Part shown: piece after piece, positions 32,431-40,700 of the stretch
Numbering within the stretch: position 1 is the stretch's first letter
How the letters are laid out: each line of letters begins with the position of its first letter
Assembly: GCF_000282655.1 (NCBI RefSeq)
Contig: NZ_AKIV01000011.1
Coordinates: 1 to 44,344, forward strand
Direction: 5' to 3'
From: Polaromonas sp. CF318
GTDB lineage: Bacteria; Pseudomonadota; Gammaproteobacteria; Burkholderiales; Burkholderiaceae_C
Length of the DNA stretch: 44,344 nucleotides
Made by a program: the position numbers and the translations under genes
The notes under the pieces: model-generated
What the model was told of the DNA's origin: nothing
Databases searched by the model: none
What the model saw: the letters and a program-made list of their open reading frames with translations, nothing else

Positions 32431-33918
32431 ATGTTGATGAAAGCCGCTTCACAATCCCTGACCGAACAGCTCTCGGCGCGTTTTGCCGAGCGCATACGCA
32501 GCCGACTGCTGGCGCCAGGCGCGCGCCTGCCTTCGGTGCGGCTGTGCGCCGAGCAGCAGGGCGTGAGCGTGTCCACCGTGGTGGCCGCGTATGACCAGTT
32601 GCTGGCGCAGGGCCTGGTGGTGGCGCGCAAGAACCGCGGTTTTTTTGTGCGCGATGCCTCGCTCAACGCGGCTTCGACGCCCGGTGCCAAGGCCCCGGCA
32701 GCGGCGCACGCTGGAAAGCACGGGCCGATGCAGGCGGCCGACCTGGCGCCGCTGGGCGCCTGGAGCACCGCCAGCTGGATGGCCGCGCGCCAGGCGCCGG
32801 TCGATGCCACCGCGCTGATACGCGGCATGTTCCACAAGGTCAGCAACAAGCCCCAGCCCGGCATGGGCGTGTTTCCCCCCGACTGGCTGGAAACCACCTT
32901 CATGCCCGCGGCCGTGCGCAAGGTCACCAGCGTCAGTGCGCTGCGGGATTTTTCGCTGCAGTACGGCGAACCCATGGGCGACAGCGGTCTGCGCCGCGCG
33001 CTGTCGCAGAAATTAAGCGCGCTCAATGTGCATGCCGTGCCCGAGCAGATCATCACCACCGTGGGCGCCACGCACGCGCTGGACATCGTGAGCCGCACGC
33101 TGCTGCGCGCCGGCGACTGCGTGATGGTGGAGGAGCCCGGCTGGGCGGTGGAGTTTGCCCGGCTGGACGCCTTGGGCATGCGCATCCTGCCGGTGCCGCG
33201 CCGCGCCGACGGCCCCGACCTGGAGGTGATGGCGCAGTACTGCGAGATCCACCAGCCCAAGCTGTTTGTCAGCGTCAGCGTGTTCCACAACCCCACCGGC
33301 TACTGCCTCACGCCGGGCAGCGCCCACCGCGTGCTGCAGCTGGCGATGCAGCACAACTTCCACATTGTTGAAGACGACACCTACAGCCACCTGGCGCCCG
33401 AACACGCGACCCGGCTGTGCTCGCTGGACGGCCTGCAGCGGACGATTTACGTCAGCGGTTTCGCCAAAATCCTCGCCCCCGGCTGGCGCGTCGGTTTCAT
33501 GGCCGCGCCGCCCGACCTGGTCGAGCGCCTGCTGGACACCAAGCTGCTGGCCACGCTGACCACACCGGCCCTGCTGGAAAAAGCGCTGGCCTGGTGCATA
33601 GACCAGGGCCAGCTGCGCCGCCATGCCGAGCGCATACGCACCCGGCTCGATGCGGCGCGCGCCCGCAGCGTCAAGCTGGCGATTGCCCACGGCTGCCACT
33701 TCGCGACCGAGCCCGCCGGCCTGTTCGGCTGGGTGGACACCGGCGTCGATACCGACGCCCTGGCCCAGCGCATGCTCGACGAGGGCTATTTGATCGCCCC
33801 GGGAGCGCTGTTCCACGCGGTGCGGGCACCCAGCACGCTGATGCGGATCAATTTTGCGACCACGCAGGAGGCGGCGTTCTGGAAGGTGTTCGCGAGGTTG
33901 AGGGATGCGGTGAAATAG
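32431..33918 (+). CDS. MocR-family regulator (GntR HTH fused to aminotransferase-like domain)
   Basis: A 495-residue protein. The N-terminal GntR-type winged helix (about 8-78) has AERIRSRLLAPGARLPSVRLCAEQQGVSVSTVVAAYDQL, then RGFFV. The C-terminal fold-type I aminotransferase-like domain (about 140-490) has FHNPTGYCLTPGS, the conserved Asp in IVEDDTYSHL and the PLP Lys346 in VSGFAKILAPGWRVGFM. Such regulators sense PLP with an amine ligand. AAAAAGG seven bases upstream of the ATG supports the start at 32431; a second ATG follows at 32437. It is divergent from the LysE-EamA operon across 130 bp that hold a perfect inverted repeat. It probably regulates that operon and itself. The ligand is probably an amino acid or amine the exporters carry. 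Confidence 0.94.
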   Translation: MLMKAASQSLTEQLSARFAERIRSRLLAPGARLPSVRLCAEQQGVSVSTVVAAYDQLLAQGLVVARKNRGFFVRDASLNAASTPGAKAPAAAHAGKHGPMQAADLAPLGAWSTASWMAARQAPVDATALIRGMFHKVSNKPQPGMGVFPPDWLETTFMPAAVRKVTSVSALRDFSLQYGEPMGDSGLRRALSQKLSALNVHAVPEQIITTVGATHALDIVSRTLLRAGDCVMVEEPGWAVEFARLDALGMRILPVPRRADGPDLEVMAQYCEIHQPKLFVSVSVFHNPTGYCLTPGSAHRVLQLAMQHNFHIVEDDTYSHLAPEHATRLCSLDGLQRTIYVSGFAKILAPGWRVGFMAAPPDLVERLLDTKLLATLTTPALLEKALAWCIDQGQLRRHAERIRTRLDAARARSVKLAIAHGCHFATEPAGLFGWVDTGVDTDALAQRMLDEGYLIAPGALFHAVRAPSTLMRINFATTQEAAFWKVFARLRDAVK

Positions 33919-33978
33919 CCGGGTCTTGCTCCGGCTGAGCGCGCTCCCTTCCTTCCTCCTCTTTCCTCTTTCCTCTTT

Positions 33979-34045
33979 TTGGTTCTGCTGGCCGGGTCTC
34001 GCCCCGGCGGGGCGAGGCCCGGCCACAACCTCAGCAGAGAACCAA
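33979..34045. repeat. Long GC-rich palindrome (hairpin / REP-like or bidirectional terminator)
   Basis: The core GCCGGGTCTCGCCCC (33991-34005) and GGGGCGAGGCCCGGC (34009-34023) pair over three bases, with one G-U pair. Outer arms TTGGTTCTGCTG (33979-33990) and CAGCAGAGAACCAA (34032-34045) extend it, with a two-base bulge and an eight-base asymmetry. There is no T-tract after it. It lies 60 bp after the MocR stop, so it may end that transcript, or it may be a mobile-type intergenic repeat. Confidence 0.55.
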
Positions 34046-34070
34046 ACCGCCGAAACCAAACCCCGGCGGC

Positions 34071-34094
34071 AAGGGAGCCACAACTCCCTTTTGT
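34071..34094 (+). terminator. Terminator-like hairpin with T-run
   Basis: AAGGGAG (34071-34077) pairs with CTCCCTT (34084-34090) over a six-base loop and is followed by TTG. The stem has 7 bp and the T-run is short. It follows the long palindrome in the MocR direction and could terminate that gene. Confidence 0.45.
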
Positions 34095-34189
34095 AACAAC
34101 CACCCCGCGCCGCGCGCAAAAAACAAAACCTAGTCCCTAGGGTTTACGTGAATTTGTCACGAAAACCCGTCCTGTGTACTTGTGACTAC

Positions 34190-34219
34190 TTGTAAGACAA
34201 CAGGATGAAAAATTACAAT
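34190..34219 (+). promoter_or_regulatory. Predicted promoter of the surface-protein cluster
   Basis: TTGTAA (34190-34195) and TACAAT (34214-34219) are separated by 18 bases and fit a sigma-70 promoter (4 and 5 of 6 matches). ACTTGT occurs twice around the -35 box. The imperfect inverted repeat AAACCTAG/CTAGGGTTT (34126-34145) lies about 45 bases upstream, where an activator could bind. Transcription would start near 34226. Confidence 0.5.
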
Positions 34220-34225
34220 AAGTCA

Positions 34226-34436
34226 CAGATGCGACCCTAATTCAAACTGCTTTTGCGTGCTTTCTCACGGAAATCTGGGTTTTCTATTTGTTTTTTGGCG
34301 AATCGTGATTTAGTCGAGCCAAAAAAGAGCTATCAGTAACATAAAGTTACGTCCAAAGGCCTGTAAGCGCATACAGGCTGCACCGCCAACCACTGGCGCT
34401 GTTATCCGCCGACTTGTAACGAAAAGGATGTGAACC
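34226..34436 (+). promoter_or_regulatory. Long structured 5' leader of the surface cluster
   Basis: About 210 bases separate the predicted start of transcription from the ATG. Three small hairpins follow each other: GTAAC/GTTAC (34336-34350), GCCTGTA/TACAGGC (34359-34378) and CGCCA/TGGCG (34384-34398). They end just before the ribosome-binding site AAAGGA (34423-34428). I do not recognise a known riboswitch class. Such leaders often control surface-protein translation or mRNA stability. Confidence 0.45.
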
Positions 34437-34937
34437 ATGAAAACAGTTCTGAAATTTTGCATTTTTGCCGCCAGCCTCGCCCTGGGCCAGGGGGTTCTGG
34501 CGCAAGCCTCGCCGGTGACGTCCCAGCTGCTGGCGCAACGCGTCGAGATGGTGGCCGGCAAGCCGGTGCTCAAGCCTGCCGGCGACGGCAAGCCGGGCGA
34601 CGTCCTGCAATACAGCGCCACTTACCGCAACAACGGCAGCGCCGCCGCGGGCAAGCTGCTGGCCACCGTGCCGGTACCGCCCGGTACCACCTTCATCGCC
34701 GCCAGCGAGCAGCCCGCCCAGGCCCAGGCCTCCACGGACGGCAGCACCTTCGCGCCCATGCCGCTGACCCGCATGGTCAAGCAGGCTGACGGCAGCACGC
34801 GCAAAGAGCCCGTGCCCCTGGCCGACTACCGCGCGCTGCGCTGGGAACTCGGCAGCCTGCCCGCGGGCGCCACCTCAGTGGTCAGCCTGCGCGTGAGCAT
34901 CGATGCGCCGGCGGTCGCCTCGGCGGCCAAGCCTTGA
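34437..34937 (+). CDS. Small secreted DUF11-like protein
   Basis: A 166-residue protein with a Sec signal peptide (MKTVLKFCIFAASLALGQGVLAQA, cleavage probably after about 22-24). One DUF11-like beta-sandwich domain follows (about 40-155): PGDVLQYSATYRNNGSAAAGKLLATVPVPPGTTF, then a strand-loop-strand end LRWELGSLPAGATSVVSLRVSID. AAAGGA stands nine bases upstream of the ATG. The domain is the type that repeats in the two larger proteins downstream, so this may be a minor subunit, a cap or a chaperone-like partner. No anchor, lipobox or sorting motif is seen, so it is released to the periplasm or outside. It is first in the 34.4-44.3 kb unit. Confidence 0.85.
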   Translation: MKTVLKFCIFAASLALGQGVLAQASPVTSQLLAQRVEMVAGKPVLKPAGDGKPGDVLQYSATYRNNGSAAAGKLLATVPVPPGTTFIAASEQPAQAQASTDGSTFAPMPLTRMVKQADGSTRKEPVPLADYRALRWELGSLPAGATSVVSLRVSIDAPAVASAAKP

Positions 34938-35029
34938 CGGCGGCCGGATCCGTCCGCAGCGCCCTTCCCAGTTTTAGTTGTTAGTTGTCTGTCGATTCAC
35001 CGTTGTCTTGTAGCCAGGAGAAATACGCC

Positions 35030-37672
35030 ATGTATGCCAACCCCCCGAGTCCGCGGCCCTTAGGGCTGCCGCACTTCTTCACCCACTGGATCGTGGGTTT
35101 GTTCGTTGCCTTCGCGCTGGTGATGGCCGGTACGGCGGCGCACGCCGCGCCACCGCCCGCCGGCACGTCGATCAGCAACCAGGCCTCGGCCACGTACTCG
35201 GATGCATCGGGCATCACGCGCACGGTGACCTCCAACGTGGTGCAGACCACGGTGCAGCAGATCGCCAGCCTGACGCTGGCCGCCAACGGCGCGCAAAACG
35301 CGACGCCGGGCAGCGTGGTGTACTACCCGCATACCCTGACCAACACGGGTAACGGCACGGACACCTTCAACCTGACCACCAGCAACACCGGTGCCTTCTC
35401 GATGGCGAGCGTGCAGATCTTCGCCGACAACGGCAGCGGTTCGCCCACGGGCCCCGCCATCACCTCGACCGGCGCACTGGCCGCGGGCGGCCAGTTCAAG
35501 TACATCGTGGTTGCCACGCTCCCGGGCACGGCCACGGCGACGCAGACCAACACCATCACGGTGACCGGCACCAGCGTGTTCGACCCGACCAAGACCCAGT
35601 CGAACACCGACGTGACAACGGCCACGACAAATGCGGTGGTGACGCTGACCAAGTCGGCCAGCGTGTCCAGCGGCTCGGCCGGCACGGCCATCACCTATAC
35701 CCTGACCTATACGAACACCGGTAACAGCACGGCCACCGCCGTGGCGATCACCGACGTTCTGCCGGCAGGCCTGACCTACACCGCGGGCTCCGCACGCTGG
35801 AGCGTGACCGGCGCCACGGCGCTGAGTGACAGCGGCGGCTCCAGCGGCTCCGCGCCCAACACCCTGACGTCGGGCTACACCCTGGGCACCAAGACCCTGC
35901 TGGTCACGCTCAACCAGGTGACGGCCGGCCAGTCGGGCACCATCAGCTTCGGCGTGACTGTTGCCAACGGTACCGCACCCGGCGTGTTGAACAACACCGC
36001 GACGACCTCCTACAACAACGGCGCCACCACGGTGACGGGCGGCTCCAACACCGTGCCCTTCACGGTGCTGCAGACCGCCGCCGTGACGCTGACCGGCACC
36101 ACGGTGCCCGGCCCGGCCGCGCCCGGCTCGACGGTGAGCTTCACCAACACGGTGACCAACACCGGCAACGGCTCCGACACCTTCAACATCACGCTGAGCA
36201 CGGGCAACTTCCCGGCCGGCACGACCTTCCAGCTGTTCAAGAGCGACGGCGTCACGCCGCTGGTCGACACCAACAGCGACGGCACGGTCGACACCGGCCC
36301 CCTGGCTGCCGGCGCCACCTACAACGTGATCCTGAAGGCCACGCTGCCGCCGAACGCGACCAACACCGGCGCGCCTTTCATCGTCACCAAGACGGCCACC
36401 TCCGTGTTCGACCCGACCAAGTCGGCCAACACCCCCGATCAGCTGACCACCGTGGCCAATGCAGCGGTCGACGCCACCAACAACCTGCCGACCGCGGTGG
36501 GTGTTCCCGGCGTGGGCGTGTTCGCCAACGGTGAAGGCGCGGCACAGGTCACCAACACGCTGAACCCCGGCGCCTCGACGGTCTTCACCATCGTGGCCAA
36601 CAACACCGGCCCTTCGCCGGACAGCTACAACCTGGGCGCCAGCACGGTGAACACCTTCGCCAGCGTGACGCTGCCGGCCGGCTGGACGGTCAGCTTCCGC
36701 GCCGACGGCGGCGCGGGCAACTGCTCGACCACGGGCGCCACCATCACCAACACCGGCTCCGTGGCCTCCGGCGGCAACGTCGTGGTCTGCGCGGTGGTCG
36801 GTGTGCCGGCCGGCTTCGCGGCAGGCACCACGCAGCTGTACTTCCGCACGCTGTCGCCCACGTCGAACGCTTCGGACACGTTGCATGACGCGGTGGTCGT
36901 GAACGCCGTGCGTTCCATCACCCTGACGCCCAACGGCGCCGGCCAGACCTACCCCGGCGGCTCCTACGTTTACAGCCACACCCTGACCAACACCGGCAAC
37001 GTGCTGGAAGGCAACGGCACGGTCAGCACGGTAACCCTTGCCGGCGCCGACAACCAGGCCGGCTGGACTTCCGCGCTGTACTACGACGCCAACGCCAACG
37101 GCGTGCTCGACGCGACCGACCCGCAGATCAGCAGCACCCTGCATGCCGCGGGCGTCCTGCCCGCGGGCCTGGCACCCGGCGCAGCGATCACCGTGTTCAA
37201 CAAGGTGATCGCACCGAGCGGCGCGACCCCCGGCGCGGTGGATGCCACGACCATCACGGTCACGACCAGCAACGGCAGCTACGTGACGACGATCCCCGCA
37301 GTGGCCACCGCCATTGACAGCACCACCGTCATCGCCGGCAACCTGACCCTGTCCAAGGCGCAATCCCTGGACACGGCCTGCGCCGGCGCCAACGGCGGCA
37401 CGGTTTACGCGGCGGCCACCCTGAGCGCCCGTCCCAACCAGTGCGTGCTGTACCAGATCACGGTGACCAATGTGGGATCCGCGAATGCGACCTCCGTCGT
37501 CGTGTCCGACGCGACGCCGAGCTACACCACCCTGAGCAGCGCCGCTGCCAGCACGGTGGGCACCGTCACCGGCCCCGCCGCGGGCGCGGCCGGCACCGTC
37601 ACCGCAACGATCGGCACCCTGACCCCCGGTCAGTCGGCTGTCGTGACTTTCGGTGTGCGCATCAACCCCTAA
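35030..37672 (+). CDS. Secreted DUF11-repeat surface protein
   Basis: An 880-residue protein. CAGGAGAA eight bases upstream fixes the start at MYANPPSPRPLG. A long signal segment (about 19-45; GLFVAFALVMAGTAAHA) precedes a body rich in Thr, Ser, Ala, Gly and Asn and nearly free of Lys and Cys. The N-terminal module contains GTSISNQASATYSDASG (about 46-62), also found in the next protein. Two DUF11-like modules of about 100 residues begin near 105 and 378 with NTGNG(T/S)DTFN and end with SVFDPTK near 183 and 459; others lie between and after. A last DUF11 module (YQITVTNVGSANATSVVVSD) reaches the C-terminus (VRINP), with no anchor or barrel. It is probably an abundant secreted filament or adhesin subunit. 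It ends 20 bp before a strong terminator. Confidence 0.88.
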   Translation: MYANPPSPRPLGLPHFFTHWIVGLFVAFALVMAGTAAHAAPPPAGTSISNQASATYSDASGITRTVTSNVVQTTVQQIASLTLAANGAQNATPGSVVYYPHTLTNTGNGTDTFNLTTSNTGAFSMASVQIFADNGSGSPTGPAITSTGALAAGGQFKYIVVATLPGTATATQTNTITVTGTSVFDPTKTQSNTDVTTATTNAVVTLTKSASVSSGSAGTAITYTLTYTNTGNSTATAVAITDVLPAGLTYTAGSARWSVTGATALSDSGGSSGSAPNTLTSGYTLGTKTLLVTLNQVTAGQSGTISFGVTVANGTAPGVLNNTATTSYNNGATTVTGGSNTVPFTVLQTAAVTLTGTTVPGPAAPGSTVSFTNTVTNTGNGSDTFNITLSTGNFPAGTTFQLFKSDGVTPLVDTNSDGTVDTGPLAAGATYNVILKATLPPNATNTGAPFIVTKTATSVFDPTKSANTPDQLTTVANAAVDATNNLPTAVGVPGVGVFANGEGAAQVTNTLNPGASTVFTIVANNTGPSPDSYNLGASTVNTFASVTLPAGWTVSFRADGGAGNCSTTGATITNTGSVASGGNVVVCAVVGVPAGFAAGTTQLYFRTLSPTSNASDTLHDAVVVNAVRSITLTPNGAGQTYPGGSYVYSHTLTNTGNVLEGNGTVSTVTLAGADNQAGWTSALYYDANANGVLDATDPQISSTLHAAGVLPAGLAPGAAITVFNKVIAPSGATPGAVDATTITVTTSNGSYVTTIPAVATAIDSTTVIAGNLTLSKAQSLDTACAGANGGTVYAAATLSARPNQCVLYQITVTNVGSANATSVVVSDATPSYTTLSSAAASTVGTVTGPAAGAAGTVTATIGTLTPGQSAVVTFGVRINP

Positions 37673-37691
37673 CCCGGGACTGAACTCCAGC

Positions 37692-37718
37692 GCGGGAAGC
37701 GAAAGCTTCCCCGCTTTT
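37692..37718 (+). terminator. Rho-independent-type terminator after the DUF11-repeat gene
   Basis: GCGGGAAGC (37692-37700) pairs with GCTTCCCCGC (37705-37714) across a GAAA tetraloop, with one bulged C, and is followed by TTTT. It begins 19 bases after the DUF11 stop. It should reduce expression of the giant gene relative to the genes upstream. Confidence 0.75.
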
Positions 37719-37745
37719 CCAAGGGCACGGCCGCGTGCCCTTTGG
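37719..37745 (+). terminator. Second hairpin directly following the terminator
   Basis: CCAAGGGCAC (37719-37728) pairs with GTGCCCTTTGG (37735-37745) over six bases, with one bulged T. It abuts the first hairpin without spacing. The pair may act as a tandem terminator, or the second may protect or control the leader of the giant gene. Confidence 0.6.
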
Positions 37746-37786
37746 AAAGCGACGCCCTGCCGCAACCCACCACCCACCCAGCCCAC

Positions 37787-40700
37787 ATGCTTTTTCGCCC
37801 GCTGCGCAAACTGCTGATTTCCTGCATGTTGCTGCTCTTCTGGGCAGCCGCACAGGCAGCGCCGACCCCGGTGGGGACGGTGATCAGCAACACGGCCAGC
37901 GCCACGTTTGTGGACGCCGCGACGGGCCTGTCGGTGCGCATCAATTCCAACACCGTGAACACCACGGTGGCGGCGCTGGAAGCGCTCACGCTGAACGCCA
38001 GCCAGAACCTGCTGATCGGCGTCGGCTCCTCCTTCACCATCAGCCACAACCTGGCCAACACCGGCAACACCGCCACCAACTACCTGGTGACCGCCAGCGT
38101 GGCCGGCGGCAGCGCTTTCACGCCGCTGAACCTGCAGGTGGTGCTGGACGTCAACGGCAACGGCCTGGTCGATGCCGGCGAGCCCGTGGTGCCCGCCGGC
38201 GGCGTGGTGCCGGTGGCCGTCGGCGCCACCGCGGGCCTGTTGATCACCGGCCAGATCCCGGCCGGCGCGGTGCCGGGGCAAACCGCGCAGCTCAGCCTGC
38301 GCGCGGTCAGCCAGCTGCAAAGCGCCACGGCCACCAACACCGACACCCTCAACCTGACCAACGGCGCGGCCGTGCAGGTCAGCTACGCGGCCAGTGCCGC
38401 CACCGCGACCCAGGGCGTGGCGCTCAATTTCACGGCCAGGGCCACCAACAACGGCAACATGGCGGCCAGCCCCACCAATGTGAGCGTCAACGGCGCGCCC
38501 GCCGCGCTGTTCATCCTGCGCGCGCCGGTGCCGGTGAACACCGCCTTCACCTCGGCCCAGCCCGCCACCAACCCCGGCGCGCAGACCCTGTACCACCTGA
38601 CGGGCGCCGCGGCCGGCAGCTACGTCAGCGCGGTGCCGGCCGGCGCCGTTGTGGATGCCGTGGCCTGGGCCATCGCCACCTTGCCGCAGGGCGGGCTGTT
38701 CCAGGGCCAGTTCAGCGTCATGGTGAATTCGAACGCGGCCGGCAACGTGAGCGGCGCCGCCTATGCCGACTGGACCGACGCCGCCGCCCCGCTGACCACG
38801 GCCAGCAACACGGTGGTGCTGCCGCTGCCCGCGCATGCCGCCGGCATCTTCTTCTATACCAACAACAGCTATACCAACCGCGCCACCCAGAGCATTCCCG
38901 GCAATGCGCTGTTCGTGCAGACCGACGCCTCCATCTGCAATGCCGACCCTTCCACGGTAGGCACGGTGCCTGTCACCATCGTGAGCCAGCTCACCGGCGA
39001 TTCGGAAACCTACACGGCCGTGGAAACCGGGCCCAATACCGGCGTGTTCCGCATCCTGCCCAGTGTCCCCACCGCGAATGCGGCCACGCACATCGTGGCC
39101 TCGGGCGACGGCATCCTCGAAGTGCTGCGCAACGACACCGTGACCGCCACCATCACCGCCTGCGGCGGCATCTCGGTGTCGGCCACCACCACGCTGCTGG
39201 TGGATCCGTCGGGCACCGTCTACAACTCCACGACCAACCAGCCGATCGCCGGCGCCACCGTGCAGCTGATCGACGTCACCGGCGCGGGCAACGGCGGCAC
39301 CCCCGGCGGGCCGGCCGTGGTGTTCCAGATGGACGGCATCACGCCGGCGCCCAGCGTGGTCGTGACGGCGGCCGACGGTTTTTATGAGTTCCCGCTGGTG
39401 CTCAACAGCACCTACCGCCTGGTGATCACGCCGCCGGCCGGCTTTACCTATCCCTCGCGCATTCCGGCCGCGCTGCAGCCGGCCGGCCGGCTGATAGACA
39501 CGCCGGGCTCCTTCGGCGGCAATTTCCTGGTGGCCGGCGTGGCGGTGCATTTCGACGTGCCCATGGATCCCGGCGCCACCGCCGGCGGCCTGTTTATCCA
39601 GAAAACCGCCAACAAAAAAACCGCCGAGATCGGCGACTTTGTCGATTACTCGGTCAAGCTGAACAACGTCTCGGCCGCGCCGCTGCCGGCCACCGTGGTC
39701 AGCGACAGCCTGCCGGCCGGCTTCGCCTATGTGCGCGGCACGGCGCGCCTGAACGGCGCGGCGTTGGCCGATCCGGCAGGCGGCGCCGGCCCCAGCCTGC
39801 AGTTCGCCGTGGGCACGCTGGCCGCCGGCGCGCAGCCCGTGCTGACTTACCGCGTGCGCGTGGGCGCGGGCAGCCAGAGCGGCAACGGCATCAACACGGC
39901 CCAGGCCGCCAGCGGCGCGGTGCGCTCCAACAGCTCCAGCGTGCGCGTGCAGGTGGTGGGCGGCGTGTTTTCCAACAAGGCGTATGTGATCGGCAAGGTG
40001 TTCGCTGACTGCAGCAGGAACGGCGTGCAGGACGCCGGCGAGCCGGGCATTCCGGGCGTGCGCATCTACCTCGAAGACGGCACCTATGCCGTGACCGACG
40101 AAGAGGGCAAGTACAGCTTCTACGGCCTGGAGTCGCGCACCCATGTGGCCAAAGTCGACAACATCACGCTGCCCGCGGGCGCCACGCTGGCCGTGCTGAA
40201 CAACCGCAATGCCTTCGATGCCGGCAGCCGCTTTGCGGACCTCACCAACGGCGAATTGCACAAGGCCGACTTCGCCATCGCCGAGTGCTCGCCCGGCATT
40301 CGCGAGCAGATCGCGGCGCGCCGCAAGGCGCTGGGCAATGCGTCGGAAATCACCCAGGCCGCAGGCACGCTGCTGCAGGCCAACCGCGGCGCCGCCGCGG
40401 CCGACAGCCGCACGCTGCCGGCCAGCGGCGCGATGGGACTGCCGGGCGCGCAGCAAAACAATGCCGGCAGCAATGCCGTGGCGGCGGCGCCCCTGCCGGG
40501 TACCCTGGGCGCCGTCGGCGACACGGGTGGCCCCACCGCGCCCAATGCCCGCCTGCCCAAGCCCATCTACACGCCGGCCAGCGTGGAGCCGGCGCAGCCC
40601 GCCGCACCCGCCGGCGCCGAGGCGCCCGCGGCCGAACAGGTGTTGCAGCCGCTGGAAGACCTGCTGCCGGAGCTGGACGGCACGACCGGTTTTGTGGGAC

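Larger units (their letters stand above)
33919..34436. other. 518-bp gene-free region before the surface-protein cluster
   Basis: No credible gene is seen. From left to right it holds a pyrimidine-rich stretch (33945-33980), a long palindrome (33979-34045), a short terminator-like hairpin (34071-34090), an imperfect inverted repeat AAACCTAG/CTAGGGTTT (34126-34145), a promoter (34190-34219) and a structured leader up to the ATG at 34437. From about 34110 it is much richer in A+T than the rest of the window, which marks the regulatory part. Confidence 0.7.

Noticed and set aside
34336..34398. Possible cyclic-di-GMP (GEMM) riboswitch in the surface-cluster leader
   Set aside because: The hairpins do not reproduce the conserved GEMM sequence elements as I remember them, so only an unclassified structured leader is reported.
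35030..37672. Repetitive Thr/Asn-rich DNA considered as a tandem DNA repeat or recent insertion
   Set aside because: The repeats are diverged at the DNA level and are ordinary protein modules; I see no flanking direct repeats or transposase.
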